From assembly GCA_910576845.1 (NCBI GenBank), contig CAJTJA010000014.1, positions 1-41,057 on the forward strand: a DNA stretch of 41,057 nt, in the 5' to 3' direction. The translations under genes were made by a program, and so were the position numbers. The notes under the pieces are model-generated. The model saw nothing but the letters and a program-made list of their open reading frames with translations, did not search any database and had not been told where the DNA came from. Shown piece after piece: positions 7,863 through 14,528 of the stretch (its first letter is position 1; every line of letters begins with the position of its first letter). The DNA is from an uncultured Oscillibacter sp. (GTDB lineage Bacteria; Bacillota; Clostridia; Oscillospirales; Oscillospiraceae).

Positions 7863-8357
7863 TTATTTTGTCTTGCGAATGCAAACCTGGCAGGTATCAT
7901 GGCCCTGGCAGATGGTCTTGCCCAGCTCAAACTCAAAGCAGTCGTACATATCAAAAAGGCCCCGGTCAACATCCATGGCGATATCGCAGATTTTTTCAAT
8001 GAACTCCTGATCGTCACTGGTCTTAATCCACTGGCCGCACATGGGGCAATAATGGAACTCAATATGGACCTCGTCCTCCGTCTCGCTCACAATTTCCATA
8101 TCAAACAGTTTCCGGTTTACGCTGTCGCCCATGAAGGAATCTACCATGGTTTTCAGATCCGTCGTGTCCGGGTGATTCTCCCGGTTGGAATGACCTACCG
8201 CCCGAATGCCCCTGCGGGCAATTTCTTCGATGTCATAGCCCTTGTCATGGGCGTTTTTCAGCAGGTAGTAAAACCACAGCCCGCGGTTTTCGTTTGCCGC
8301 ATGCAGCTTCTTGATCAGCGGATCCTTAACGGCAGGAATATTCTTAATGGTACTCAT
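7863..8357 (-). CDS. L-2-amino-thiazoline-4-carboxylate hydrolase-like protein (paralogue 2)
   Basis: A 164-residue homologue of the protein encoded just downstream, sharing the whole layout: an N-terminal helical part with NENRGLWFYYLLK (compare VNRGKWVYQLVK), FHYCPMCGQW (Cys104, Cys107), ICDIAMDVDRG (Cys124) and TICQGHDTCQVCIRK (Cys150, Cys156, Cys159). It lacks the Cys-rich extension at the end of paralogue 1. The ribosome binding site is AAAGGAG. The two look like an old tandem duplication, since they now differ at most positions, which fits a two-subunit enzyme or two related reactions. It follows the TRAP large permease, consistent with acting early on the imported substrate. Confidence 0.75.
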   Translation of the reverse strand: MSTIKNIPAVKDPLIKKLHAANENRGLWFYYLLKNAHDKGYDIEEIARRGIRAVGHSNRENHPDTTDLKTMVDSFMGDSVNRKLFDMEIVSETEDEVHIEFHYCPMCGQWIKTSDDQEFIEKICDIAMDVDRGLFDMYDCFEFELGKTICQGHDTCQVCIRKTK

Positions 8358-8405
8358 TCAAATTTCTCCTTTGTTTTGTTATTTTTTCAGGAACTGCGCG
8401 GGTGC

Positions 8406-9680
8406 TTATTTCGCCAGCAGCCTCGGCAGCCACATGACGGAATCCGGGATATACGCTATAATCATCAGCACAGCCGTGAGCGAGAGCACCCAAGGCCAAA
8501 TGGAACGAATCATGCGGTCTGTAGGCACTCCGGTGGCGGTGGACGTCGTATACAGTACGGTTCCCACAGGCGGAGTGAGCAGACCAATGGATAGGTTCAG
8601 GCACATGAGCAGGCCGAAGTGGACGGGATCAAATCCAAACTGATTGATAATCGGCATGAATACCGGCACCAGAATCATAACGGCGGGAGCGGAATCCATA
8701 ATCATTCCCACGAAGAAGAGGAACGCCTGGATAATCAGCATGATGACATACTTGTTGTCGCTGATGGCGGAAATGCCTCTGGCAATCGCCTGCGGCACCT
8801 GCGCAATGGAGAGATACCAGCCCAAAACGCCACCCATGGCACTGATGATGAGGATAGCGCCGCTGGAAATAGCGGTGCGGATAAGAACCGTCATCAGGTC
8901 TTGGGGCTTGATCTTTTTATACACGAAGGCGCCAACAACGTAAACCAGCACACATACCACAGCGGCGGCTTCCGTAGGGGTAGCAATCCCCATCGCAATG
9001 GAGGCAAAGGTGACAAACGGCGCCAGCACAGAAAACGCCGCGGAGCGGAGCTTCTGGAAGAGCTCCTTCCGAGTGGTCTTATGCTCCGATACCGGCCACT
9101 GAGATTTTTTCCCTTTGAAGTAAATAATACCGGAAAGCACAATCGCGATCATAATGCCCGCCGGCGCACCTGCCATGAACAAATCCGCAATGGAGGTGTT
9201 GCTGGCAACTCCGTAAATCACGAAGAGCATGCCGGGGGGAATCATCGGCGCTATGATGGAAACCGAGGCGAGAAAGGACGCGGAGAAATCCTCCTCATAT
9301 CCGTCCCGTACCATTTCAGGATAAATAATGGTACTCAGCAGCGCCGCCGCCGCATTGGCCATTCCCAGAAGGCCGCCCAGCAGAGCACCGAGAATGATGC
9401 TGACATAAGCCAGGCCGCCCCGCACACGCCCAATCGCCGCCCGGGCGAGGTCCATCAGGCGGTTTACATCACCGGACAGACCCATCAGCTCTCCGGCCAT
9501 GATAAACAGCGGAATCGCAATCAGGCTGTACATGTTCGAGGTTGCAAAGAGCTTCTGAGGAATTGCAATCAGAAACGACGGGTCGGTGATAATCAAACCC
9601 GTAACCGCAGTGAGTCCCAGCGCAAATGCAATCGGCACGCCCAAAAGCAGCGTCACCAGAAAAACGATCACCATTAACAT
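8406..9680 (-). CDS. dctM: TRAP transporter large permease (DctM)
   Basis: A 424-residue membrane protein of standard DctM length, the ion-coupled translocation subunit of a tripartite ATP-independent periplasmic-type transporter. Visible blocks are the N-terminal GVPIAFALGLTAVTGL, AIPLFIMAGELM, GGLAYVSIILGALLGGLLGMANAAAALLSTI, SASFLASVSIIAPMIPPGMLFVIYG, and the C-terminal GFDPVHFGLLMCLNLSIGLLTPPVGTVLY. The start overlaps the small-permease stop by seven bases. It works with DctQ (9674-10183) and the lipoprotein DctP (10674-11768) to import an anionic solute by sodium or proton symport. The cargo is probably the substrate of the DAK/ATC-hydrolase genes that follow. Confidence 0.95.
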   Translation of the reverse strand: MLMVIVFLVTLLLGVPIAFALGLTAVTGLIITDPSFLIAIPQKLFATSNMYSLIAIPLFIMAGELMGLSGDVNRLMDLARAAIGRVRGGLAYVSIILGALLGGLLGMANAAAALLSTIIYPEMVRDGYEEDFSASFLASVSIIAPMIPPGMLFVIYGVASNTSIADLFMAGAPAGIMIAIVLSGIIYFKGKKSQWPVSEHKTTRKELFQKLRSAAFSVLAPFVTFASIAMGIATPTEAAAVVCVLVYVVGAFVYKKIKPQDLMTVLIRTAISSGAILIISAMGGVLGWYLSIAQVPQAIARGISAISDNKYVIMLIIQAFLFFVGMIMDSAPAVMILVPVFMPIINQFGFDPVHFGLLMCLNLSIGLLTPPVGTVLYTTSTATGVPTDRMIRSIWPWVLSLTAVLMIIAYIPDSVMWLPRLLAK

Positions 9681-10183
9681 TCTACGCTGTCCTCCTTGTC
9701 AAAAAGATAATGCAGTATTCTTGTAACCGTTGCGAGGGAACAGAGGGAGAACATCACCGGAATCAAACCGTAAAAAATGGAGAGCGGAATATAAAGTCCC
9801 GGCGTCTTCTGATTGAGGGACGTGGGGAGCAGGAAGAGCTTTGTTCCATATACAACCACGAACAGCAGCATAAGCAGCGACATCATTTCCGAAACGACAT
9901 AGAGCGTTGTTTTGCTGATCCCCTTGAAGCATCCGATAAACAGCTCGATCCGGGCAAGCTTCCCGTCAGACAGCGCCACATAACACCCCATGAACGCAAT
10001 CAGAACAAGCAGCAAAGCGGCCATCTCATCCACCCAGGAAAGCGGAGCGTTTAAAAAATACCGCCAAATGACGCCCGCAAAGATAATCAATATCTGCGCC
10101 GCAATGCAGGCGGAGACAATCCATTTCGTAATTTTTACTGCTGTTTTATTAAAGACGTCCAGCCCTTGCAGGATTTTTCGCAT
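9674..10183 (-). CDS. dctQ: TRAP transporter small permease (DctQ)
   Basis: A 169-residue protein with four hydrophobic segments and the DctQ hallmark AGVIWRYFLNAPLSWVDEMAALLLVLIAFMGCYVALSDGKLARIELF (about 38-85). It is the small membrane subunit that bridges the large permease and the binding protein. The ribosome binding site GAGGTGAT lies just upstream. It is separated from its dctP by 490 bases holding a repeat element and a hairpin, an unusual interruption of a TRAP operon. Confidence 0.93.
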   Translation of the reverse strand: MRKILQGLDVFNKTAVKITKWIVSACIAAQILIIFAGVIWRYFLNAPLSWVDEMAALLLVLIAFMGCYVALSDGKLARIELFIGCFKGISKTTLYVVSEMMSLLMLLFVVVYGTKLFLLPTSLNQKTPGLYIPLSIFYGLIPVMFSLCSLATVTRILHYLFDKEDSVEC

Positions 10184-10205
10184 ATCATCACCTCGACTTT
10201 TTTAT

Positions 10206-10241
10206 GTAGGGGTAAAATGAACTTTCTCACTTTACCCCTAC
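10206..10241 (-). other. Stem-loop between dctP and dctQ
   Basis: GTAGGGGTAAAATGA and TCACTTTACCCCTAC form a 15-bp stem with a single mismatch and a six-base loop. No T-run follows on either strand, so it is probably not a terminator. It lies 22 bases before the dctQ start codon and may protect or process the mRNA. Confidence 0.7.
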
Positions 10242-10333
10242 ACCTTCACTAATACCATCAAGCAAACTGAAATAAATTCTTCTTGGGCCCGCAGTGTTCC
10301 TTGCCGCAGCAGACCGCATATGAGGCCCAGGCT

Positions 10334-10552
10334 TAGGCCTTGTTTGAAAATTGGCGGAATGTCCAGCGGCGAGAGATTTTTTACCCAGAGGGCATGTGAT
10401 ATCCGTAAGGCGGCAGAGCCGCCAACGGCTATCCAATCGCCAATCAAGGCAAATTTTTGCAGGCGGGCTGCCGCCCGGCAAGAAAATTTAACGCTGAGCG
10501 GCGGAAAAAGATCCGCTGTTTGGGCGTTTTGACATTTTTTAAACAAGGCCTA
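10334..10552 (+). repeat. Structured repeat, full copy A (219 bp)
   Basis: The element begins TAGGCCTTGTTT and ends AAACAAGGCCTA, near-perfect terminal inverted repeats of 17 bases with one mismatch. The interior holds several GC-rich hairpins, such as GGCGGC-AGA-GCCGCC and the GCGGGCTGCCGCCCG stretch. It encodes no protein. Copy B at 12303-12506 is strongly similar and the first 54 bases of the window are a third copy. It resembles a MITE or a large REP/BIME-like element; which of these it is cannot be decided here. Confidence 0.85.
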
Positions 10553-10610
10553 AACTTCGCAGAGAACAAATCCTGCTTTCAGGCGCCGGCAGTCCTCTGT
10601 CCGCCGGCTG

Positions 10611-10633
10611 AAAAAACGAAGATTTTTGTCTTC
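10611..10633 (-). terminator. Weak terminator-like hairpin after dctP
   Basis: On the minus strand a short stem GAAGA-CAAAAA-TCTTC is followed by G and six T, about 40 bases after the dctP stop. The stem is short, so at most partial termination is expected. That would leave more binding protein than permease. Confidence 0.4.
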
Positions 10634-10673
10634 CCGGTCCGGTTCACCATATCGGGCTTTCCAATACCTGACT

Positions 10674-11768
10674 TTATTTATTGTGCGCGGCGCGATATTC
10701 GTTGAAATAATCAACGATGGTCTTGATGTTCTCGTTTTGCGCGCAGAAATCGTCAATCACAGGCTGTACCTTCGCCTTGGCTTCCTCAATGTCAATATAG
10801 ACTACCTTCAAACCTTGTTCTTCCATAAATTTAATGGTAAGCGGCGTCTGTTCCTGATAGGTAACCTTCGTGGCCTCCTGCGCGGCCACGCCCGCCTCCA
10901 GAATCCAGCCCTGTTCTTCCTCGCTGAGGCTGTTCCACGCCTTCTGGCTCATGATGAAAACGGGGGCCGCAGTCAGATGGCCGGAAACCGCCACACATTT
11001 GGCAACCTCATAGTTCTTCTGGGCCCGCACGGACACGCTGACATCCTCAAAGCCGTCAATAGTGCCGTTTTTCATAGCCTGATAAATTTCGCTGTAAGCC
11101 ATGGGAGTGGGGTTAAAGCCCAGGGCCTTATATGTCGCCAGATGGATCGGAGACTCCATGGAGCGGAGCTTGATGCCGCTGGCGTCCGCAAGAGAATTGA
11201 ATTCTTTGTTGAAATAGAAATCTCTTCCGGGGTTAATGAGATAGGAGATGCCCACCACGCCGGTCTCTGCCTCCAGCTTTTCAAACATCTGCGCACCGAT
11301 GCCGGAGTTGACAATTTCCTGATAGAGATCCATATCGTTGTCGCAGAGATAAGGCATATCAAAGCCGTCCAGAACGTCTGAGAAACCGGAAATCACAGGG
11401 CTGGACATAAAGGCAGCGTCGATTGTCCCCAACTGAACGGATTCGAATACCTCCCGTTCATTGCCGAGCTGGCCGCCCGGGAAAAACTCGAAAGCCATCT
11501 TTCCGCCGGAGAGCTCCCGGAGCTTTTCATCCGCCCACAGGCCCGCTTGAGTAAGGCCGTGCTCTTCATCATAGGCGGGAGCCCAGCTGAGACGGAATGT
11601 CTTTTCCGGGGCCTGCTCTCCGTCACTGCCGCCGGGAGCAGGCTCTCCAGAGGACTGGGAAGGAGCTGGTGCGGAGGGGGTTGCCTGGGGTTGCGAGCCG
11701 CATGCGGTCATCAGAGATACCAGCATAACTGCGGCAAGCAGCAGAGATACGAGCTTCGTTCTTTTCAT
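10674..11768 (-). CDS. dctP: TRAP transporter substrate-binding lipoprotein (DctP)
   Basis: A 364-residue DctP-family receptor. The start MKRTKLVSLL is chosen because AGGAGG lies seven bases upstream; an in-frame ATG ten codons earlier has no such site. A lipoprotein signal ends in LMTACGSQ with the lipidated Cys23, followed by a Pro/Ser/Gly-rich tether. The mature part shows the family pattern: LSGGKMAFEFFPGGQLGNEREVFESVQLGTIDA, the ligand-carboxylate Arg in GIKLRSMESPIH, and GFNPTPMAYSEIYQAMKNGTIDGFE. It is anchored outside the membrane and delivers an organic acid to DctQM. It is flanked by repeat copies A and B and preceded by a leader with an attenuator-like hairpin. Confidence 0.95.
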   Translation of the reverse strand: MKRTKLVSLLLAAVMLVSLMTACGSQPQATPSAPAPSQSSGEPAPGGSDGEQAPEKTFRLSWAPAYDEEHGLTQAGLWADEKLRELSGGKMAFEFFPGGQLGNEREVFESVQLGTIDAAFMSSPVISGFSDVLDGFDMPYLCDNDMDLYQEIVNSGIGAQMFEKLEAETGVVGISYLINPGRDFYFNKEFNSLADASGIKLRSMESPIHLATYKALGFNPTPMAYSEIYQAMKNGTIDGFEDVSVSVRAQKNYEVAKCVAVSGHLTAAPVFIMSQKAWNSLSEEEQGWILEAGVAAQEATKVTYQEQTPLTIKFMEEQGLKVVYIDIEEAKAKVQPVIDDFCAQNENIKTIVDYFNEYRAAHNK

Positions 11769-11816
11769 AGTGTTTCCTCCTAAATGTATTATTTCCAAGG
11801 CACTGAAGCCTTGTTC

Positions 11817-11858
11817 AAAAAATTATTTTCCGGACGGAATCCATCCCGGTTCCGGAAA
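11817..11858 (-). terminator. Attenuator-like terminator in the dctP leader
   Basis: On the minus strand TTTCCGGA pairs with TCCGGAAA, with a second stacked stem (CGGGA/TTCCG) inside; ATAATTTTTT follows. It sits about 50 bases before the dctP start codon, within a leader of about 310 nt. An upstream CCGGAAA (plus-strand 11932-11938) can pair with the first arm and would be an antiterminator. No known riboswitch aptamer was recognised in the leader. Confidence 0.6.
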
Positions 11859-12043
11859 TCCTCCAAAGCAAAATGGAGATTCAATTATTTTATTTGCCCG
11901 TTTGCTCTCTGAAATGCTTTAATACTTTCGCTTTCCGGTAGTGCCGCAGGGCCAAAACCGGCGGTACTGTCATCCCGGCATGTCACCAAATCCCGTTATT
12001 CTTTCCCCCGCAGTTCCTCTTTTCGCTTTCACTCTCATTTTTA

Positions 12044-12067
12044 CATACGACGAATGACGTATGACGT
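12044..12067. promoter_or_regulatory. Candidate operator in the dctP leader
   Basis: CATACG and CGTATG form an inverted repeat with an eight-base centre (12044-12063). It overlaps a tandem direct repeat ATGACGT-ATGACGT (12054-12067). It lies just downstream of the leftward dctP promoter, where a bound repressor could block transcription. The GntR regulator at 1808-2545 is a plausible binder, but this is inference. Confidence 0.45.
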
Positions 12068-12086
12068 CTCTTGTGTTATTGACAGA

Positions 12087-12115
12087 ATACTACCACAATC
12101 GACTTTTTATGTCAA
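12087..12115 (-). promoter_or_regulatory. Sigma-70 promoter of the dctP/DAK operon
   Basis: On the minus strand a consensus TTGACA (12110-12115) and TAGTAT (12087-12092) are 17 bases apart in an AT-rich setting. This is the best leftward promoter in the interval. It predicts a leader of about 310 nt before the dctP start codon. Confidence 0.75.
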
Positions 12116-12302
12116 GCTATTTTATTTAAAATATACATATTGGAAAATTGTGTATAGATAGGACAGTCGAAAAGGCAGCTTTATATCCAGCGGTTGAGAT
12201 CATGGAAAGGATGTGATATGATATATTCGCTGTCACACCGGACGGACCATGAAAACGAAAGAGCATGCTTTCAGCGGTCCCTGTATCTTACCGCTGCTGA
12301 CG

Positions 12303-12506
12303 AGGCCTTGTAAGAAAATTGGCAGAACGCTCAAGGGCGAGAGATTGTTTACCCAGAGGGCATGTGATATCCGTAAGGCGGCAGAGCCGCCAACGGCTAT
12401 CCAATCGCCAATCAAGGCATATTTTCCCAGGCGGGCTGCCGCCCTAACAGAGCAGCAGAATAATATCCGTCCTTTGGGCGTCTTGTCTTTTTTCATACAA
12501 GGCCTA
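12303..12506 (+). repeat. Structured repeat, full copy B (about 204 bp)
   Basis: It is the same element and orientation as copy A. The central 65 bases or so (GGGCATGTGATATCCGTAAG onward) are nearly identical, while the outer parts have drifted. The ends are AGGCCTTGTAAG and CATACAAGGCCTA. Where the left end differs from copy A (TTTG to TAAG) the right end has also changed (AAA to ATA), so most pairing between the ends is preserved. It lies 200 bases upstream of the activator gene. Confidence 0.85.
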
Positions 12507-12709
12507 TAGTCAGCATAGTTGAAAAAATTTTGGATTCTGTTCAGCCCTGTGCCGCGGGCCGCATATATACGGCTTTTTACGCCCGATATCATGGCCCTCA
12601 CACACCGGCAGACTACATGTTCCCTGACGGAAAAGGAGCAGCTCCTTTTCAACTGCGTTGACTATAAAACCACTCAGACTGACACAGGGATTGGTGAAGG
12701 AGCAAAATT

Positions 12710-14089
12710 ATGATAGACGCAAAGAGCCTGATGGATATGCTGGAATCCTCCTTCGACGGGATATGGATTACAGACGGACAAGGAATGGTCCTGTTTGCAA
12801 ATTCAGCTAACGCAACTCTTATCGGCGTCAGCAGGGAAGAACTGGTCGGGAAATCCACACAGCTTCTTCTGGATAAGGGAGTTTTCGCCAAGTCCGCAAT
12901 TCTGGACGCAATCCAGCAAAAAAAACGGGTGTCAAAGGTTGGATATAATTATTTGACCAAGCTGACGGTTTTGGCCACCGCCACCCCCATTCTGGATGAA
13001 GCCGGAATGGTCAAATATGTCTTTAATAATGTCCGGGACATTACCGCACTGAACGACCTGCAAAGCAATTTGCAGGAGAAGGACGAAATTATCCGCCAGC
13101 AGACCCGGCAGCTGGAAAGCATGAAAATCCGCTTAGGCGAGGGCACAATCATTGCGCACAGCAAAGCCTTTGGCGAGGTGGTAAAGCTATCCCAGCGGGT
13201 CGCCGCTTTTGACGGAGCCACCGTGCTGATTTTGGGGGAATCCGGAACGGGCAAAGAACTGGTAGCAGAGCTGATCGTCAACAACAGCCCACGAAAAAAC
13301 AAGCCTTTTTTGCAGATCAACTGCGGTGCCATCCCGGAAAATCTGGTCGAATCAGAGCTTTTCGGCTATGAAAAAGGCGCCTTCACCGGCGCCGATTCCA
13401 AGGGGCGGAAGGGTCTTTTTGAGGCAGCCGACGGAGGCACTGTATTTTTAGATGAAATCGGGGACCTGCCCCTGCACATTCAAGTAAAGCTGCTGCGTGT
13501 TCTCCAGCAGCGAAAAGTGACACGGGTCGGCGGAACAGAACCCATTCAGCTGAATGTGCGGATCATCGCCGCTACCAATCAGAATTTAGAGGCAATGGTG
13601 CGGGAAGGCCGCTTCCGTGAGGACCTGTATTACCGGCTAAATGTTGTCACCATTTCGATCCCCCCTCTCCGAGAAAGAAAAGAAGATATTATTCCGCTGA
13701 TTCACCACTTTTTGTCCTCAGTAAATCAAAAATACCAAACACAAAAATCCATTTATTCCGATACCATTGACATATTTGAAAATTATGGGTGGCCCGGCAA
13801 CGTGCGGGAGCTGGAAAACCTGGTGGAAAACCTGGTCATTACCACACCAGGCGATATGATCCGCCGGAAAAATCTCCCGGAAAAGTTTCACTCTGCCGCC
13901 GAAACCCTTCACTTCGGCAATATCTCGCCTCTAAAATCAGTTGTGGAGAGAGCCGAATACAATGCCATTTTATACGCACTGAAAAAATACGGCTCCGTTC
14001 GCAGGGCCGCAGCCGCATTGGAGGTGAACCCCTCTACAATCACCAGAAAACTGCAAACCTTCAAAAAGCAGAACCATGATGAAAACTGA
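12710..14089 (+). CDS. Sigma-54-dependent transcriptional activator with PAS sensor (1)
   Basis: A 459-residue bacterial enhancer-binding protein. A PAS domain (about 8-115, starting SLMDMLESSFDGIWITDGQG) is followed by a short coiled linker and a AAA+ domain with Walker A GESGTGKE (176-183), the sigma-54 contact loop GAFTGA (223-228), Walker B TVFLDEIG (244-251) and the arginine-containing VREGRFREDLYYRLNV. The C-terminus is a Fis-type helix-turn-helix (about 425-455, RRAAAALEVNPSTITRKLQTF). It has a GGTGAAGGAG ribosome binding site. A strong terminator follows, then a -24/-12 promoter facing the aldolase operon, so it is the obvious activator of that operon, with a small molecule sensed by PAS. 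Confidence 0.95.
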   Translation: MIDAKSLMDMLESSFDGIWITDGQGMVLFANSANATLIGVSREELVGKSTQLLLDKGVFAKSAILDAIQQKKRVSKVGYNYLTKLTVLATATPILDEAGMVKYVFNNVRDITALNDLQSNLQEKDEIIRQQTRQLESMKIRLGEGTIIAHSKAFGEVVKLSQRVAAFDGATVLILGESGTGKELVAELIVNNSPRKNKPFLQINCGAIPENLVESELFGYEKGAFTGADSKGRKGLFEAADGGTVFLDEIGDLPLHIQVKLLRVLQQRKVTRVGGTEPIQLNVRIIAATNQNLEAMVREGRFREDLYYRLNVVTISIPPLRERKEDIIPLIHHFLSSVNQKYQTQKSIYSDTIDIFENYGWPGNVRELENLVENLVITTPGDMIRRKNLPEKFHSAAETLHFGNISPLKSVVERAEYNAILYALKKYGSVRRAAAALEVNPSTITRKLQTFKKQNHDEN

Positions 14090-14135
14090 CCGAAAACAGC
14101 CTATCGTCCAAAATTTCTACGGTTTGCATCTATGT

Positions 14136-14166
14136 TGCATTTTTGCAGCATCAATGCAAAAATGCA
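14136..14166. promoter_or_regulatory. Candidate upstream activator site (TGCA dyads)
   Basis: TGCATTTTTGCA and TGCAAAAATGCA are perfect complements of each other, seven bases apart, and each is itself nearly palindromic. They lie about 140-170 bases before the -24 element, a normal distance for an enhancer-binding protein site. The right arm overlaps the base of the activator terminator stem. Confidence 0.5.
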
Positions 14167-14228
14167 CACATCTTTTGAGAAAAGATTAGAAAATTCTTGC
14201 TTTTCTCAAAAGCTGTGTGCAGTTTTTT
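14163..14228 (+). terminator. Rho-independent terminator of the sigma-54 activator gene
   Basis: A 22-bp stem with one mismatch (TGCACACA-T-CTTTTGAGAAAAG against its complement at 14200-14221) is followed by GTTTTTT. It lies about 75 bases after the activator stop and separates that gene from the sigma-54 promoter. Confidence 0.88.
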
Positions 14229-14305
14229 GTGTAAATCATCTAATTTATTGTAATATATTTTGGAAGTAAATCCAAGACTGCATCTCATTATCTACAGATT
14301 CAAAT

Positions 14306-14323
14306 TTGGCACGAAATTTGCTT
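14306..14323 (+). promoter_or_regulatory. Sigma-54 (-24/-12) promoter of the aldolase/TRAP operon
   Basis: TTGGCACGAAATTTGCTT matches the RpoN consensus TTGGCACG-N4-TTGCT with exactly ten bases between GG and GC. Transcription should start near 14333, some 195 nt before the aldolase start codon. The activator encoded immediately upstream is the expected partner. Confidence 0.9.
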
Positions 14324-14528
14324 CTATACTTATTAGAGCACTCCAAAAGCGGAACACGAAACGTAATTCAAAATAATGAGAGCAGGAGACAATAACAGAA
14401 GCGGCGAAAGAAGGCTGAAACTGCAAGCAGACAGAACCACCCCTTCCCAACTGATGAACGGCTCTCAGCCTTTTGGGGAAACACTCCGCGCAAATAACGA
14501 TACTGACGAAAGAAGGAAGCGTCTGTTT

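Larger units (their letters stand above)
10184..10673. other. Non-coding interval inside the TRAP operon
   Basis: No gene is seen in these 490 bases between dctP and dctQ. They hold, reading leftwards from dctP, a weak terminator-like hairpin, the full repeat copy A and a long hairpin close to dctQ. Short reading frames over the repeat are not credible as genes. Transcription of dctQM from the dctP promoter must pass through all of this. Confidence 0.8.
11769..12709. other. Divergent regulatory interval between dctP and the sigma-54 activator
   Basis: About 940 bases without a credible gene. From left to right it contains the dctP leader with an attenuator-like hairpin, an operator-like CATACG dyad, the leftward sigma-70 promoter, an AT-rich stretch near 12110-12160 and repeat copy B. 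I could not identify a convincing promoter for the rightward activator gene at 12710. Confidence 0.75.
14090..14528. other. Regulatory interval upstream of the aldolase operon
   Basis: These 439 bases hold, in order, a dyad cluster of TGCA motifs, the activator terminator, an AT-rich bend-prone stretch, a sigma-54 promoter and a leader of about 195 nt. In the leader AAGGCTGA (14411-14418) and TCAGCCTT (14465-14472) can pair. An in-frame ATG at 14376 would lengthen the aldolase by 51 residues with low-complexity, charged sequence, and I do not favour it. Confidence 0.7.

Noticed and set aside
11869..12080. A known riboswitch class in the dctP leader
   Set aside because: I compared it from memory with the conserved cores of TPP, cobalamin, SAM, glycine, THF, ZTP, c-di-GMP, fluoride and guanidine classes and saw no match. 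Only the terminator-like hairpin is supported.
10334..12506. The repeats as a CRISPR array
   Set aside because: The copies are over 200 bp, only two are full and they lie 1.7 kb apart, without regular spacers or cas genes.
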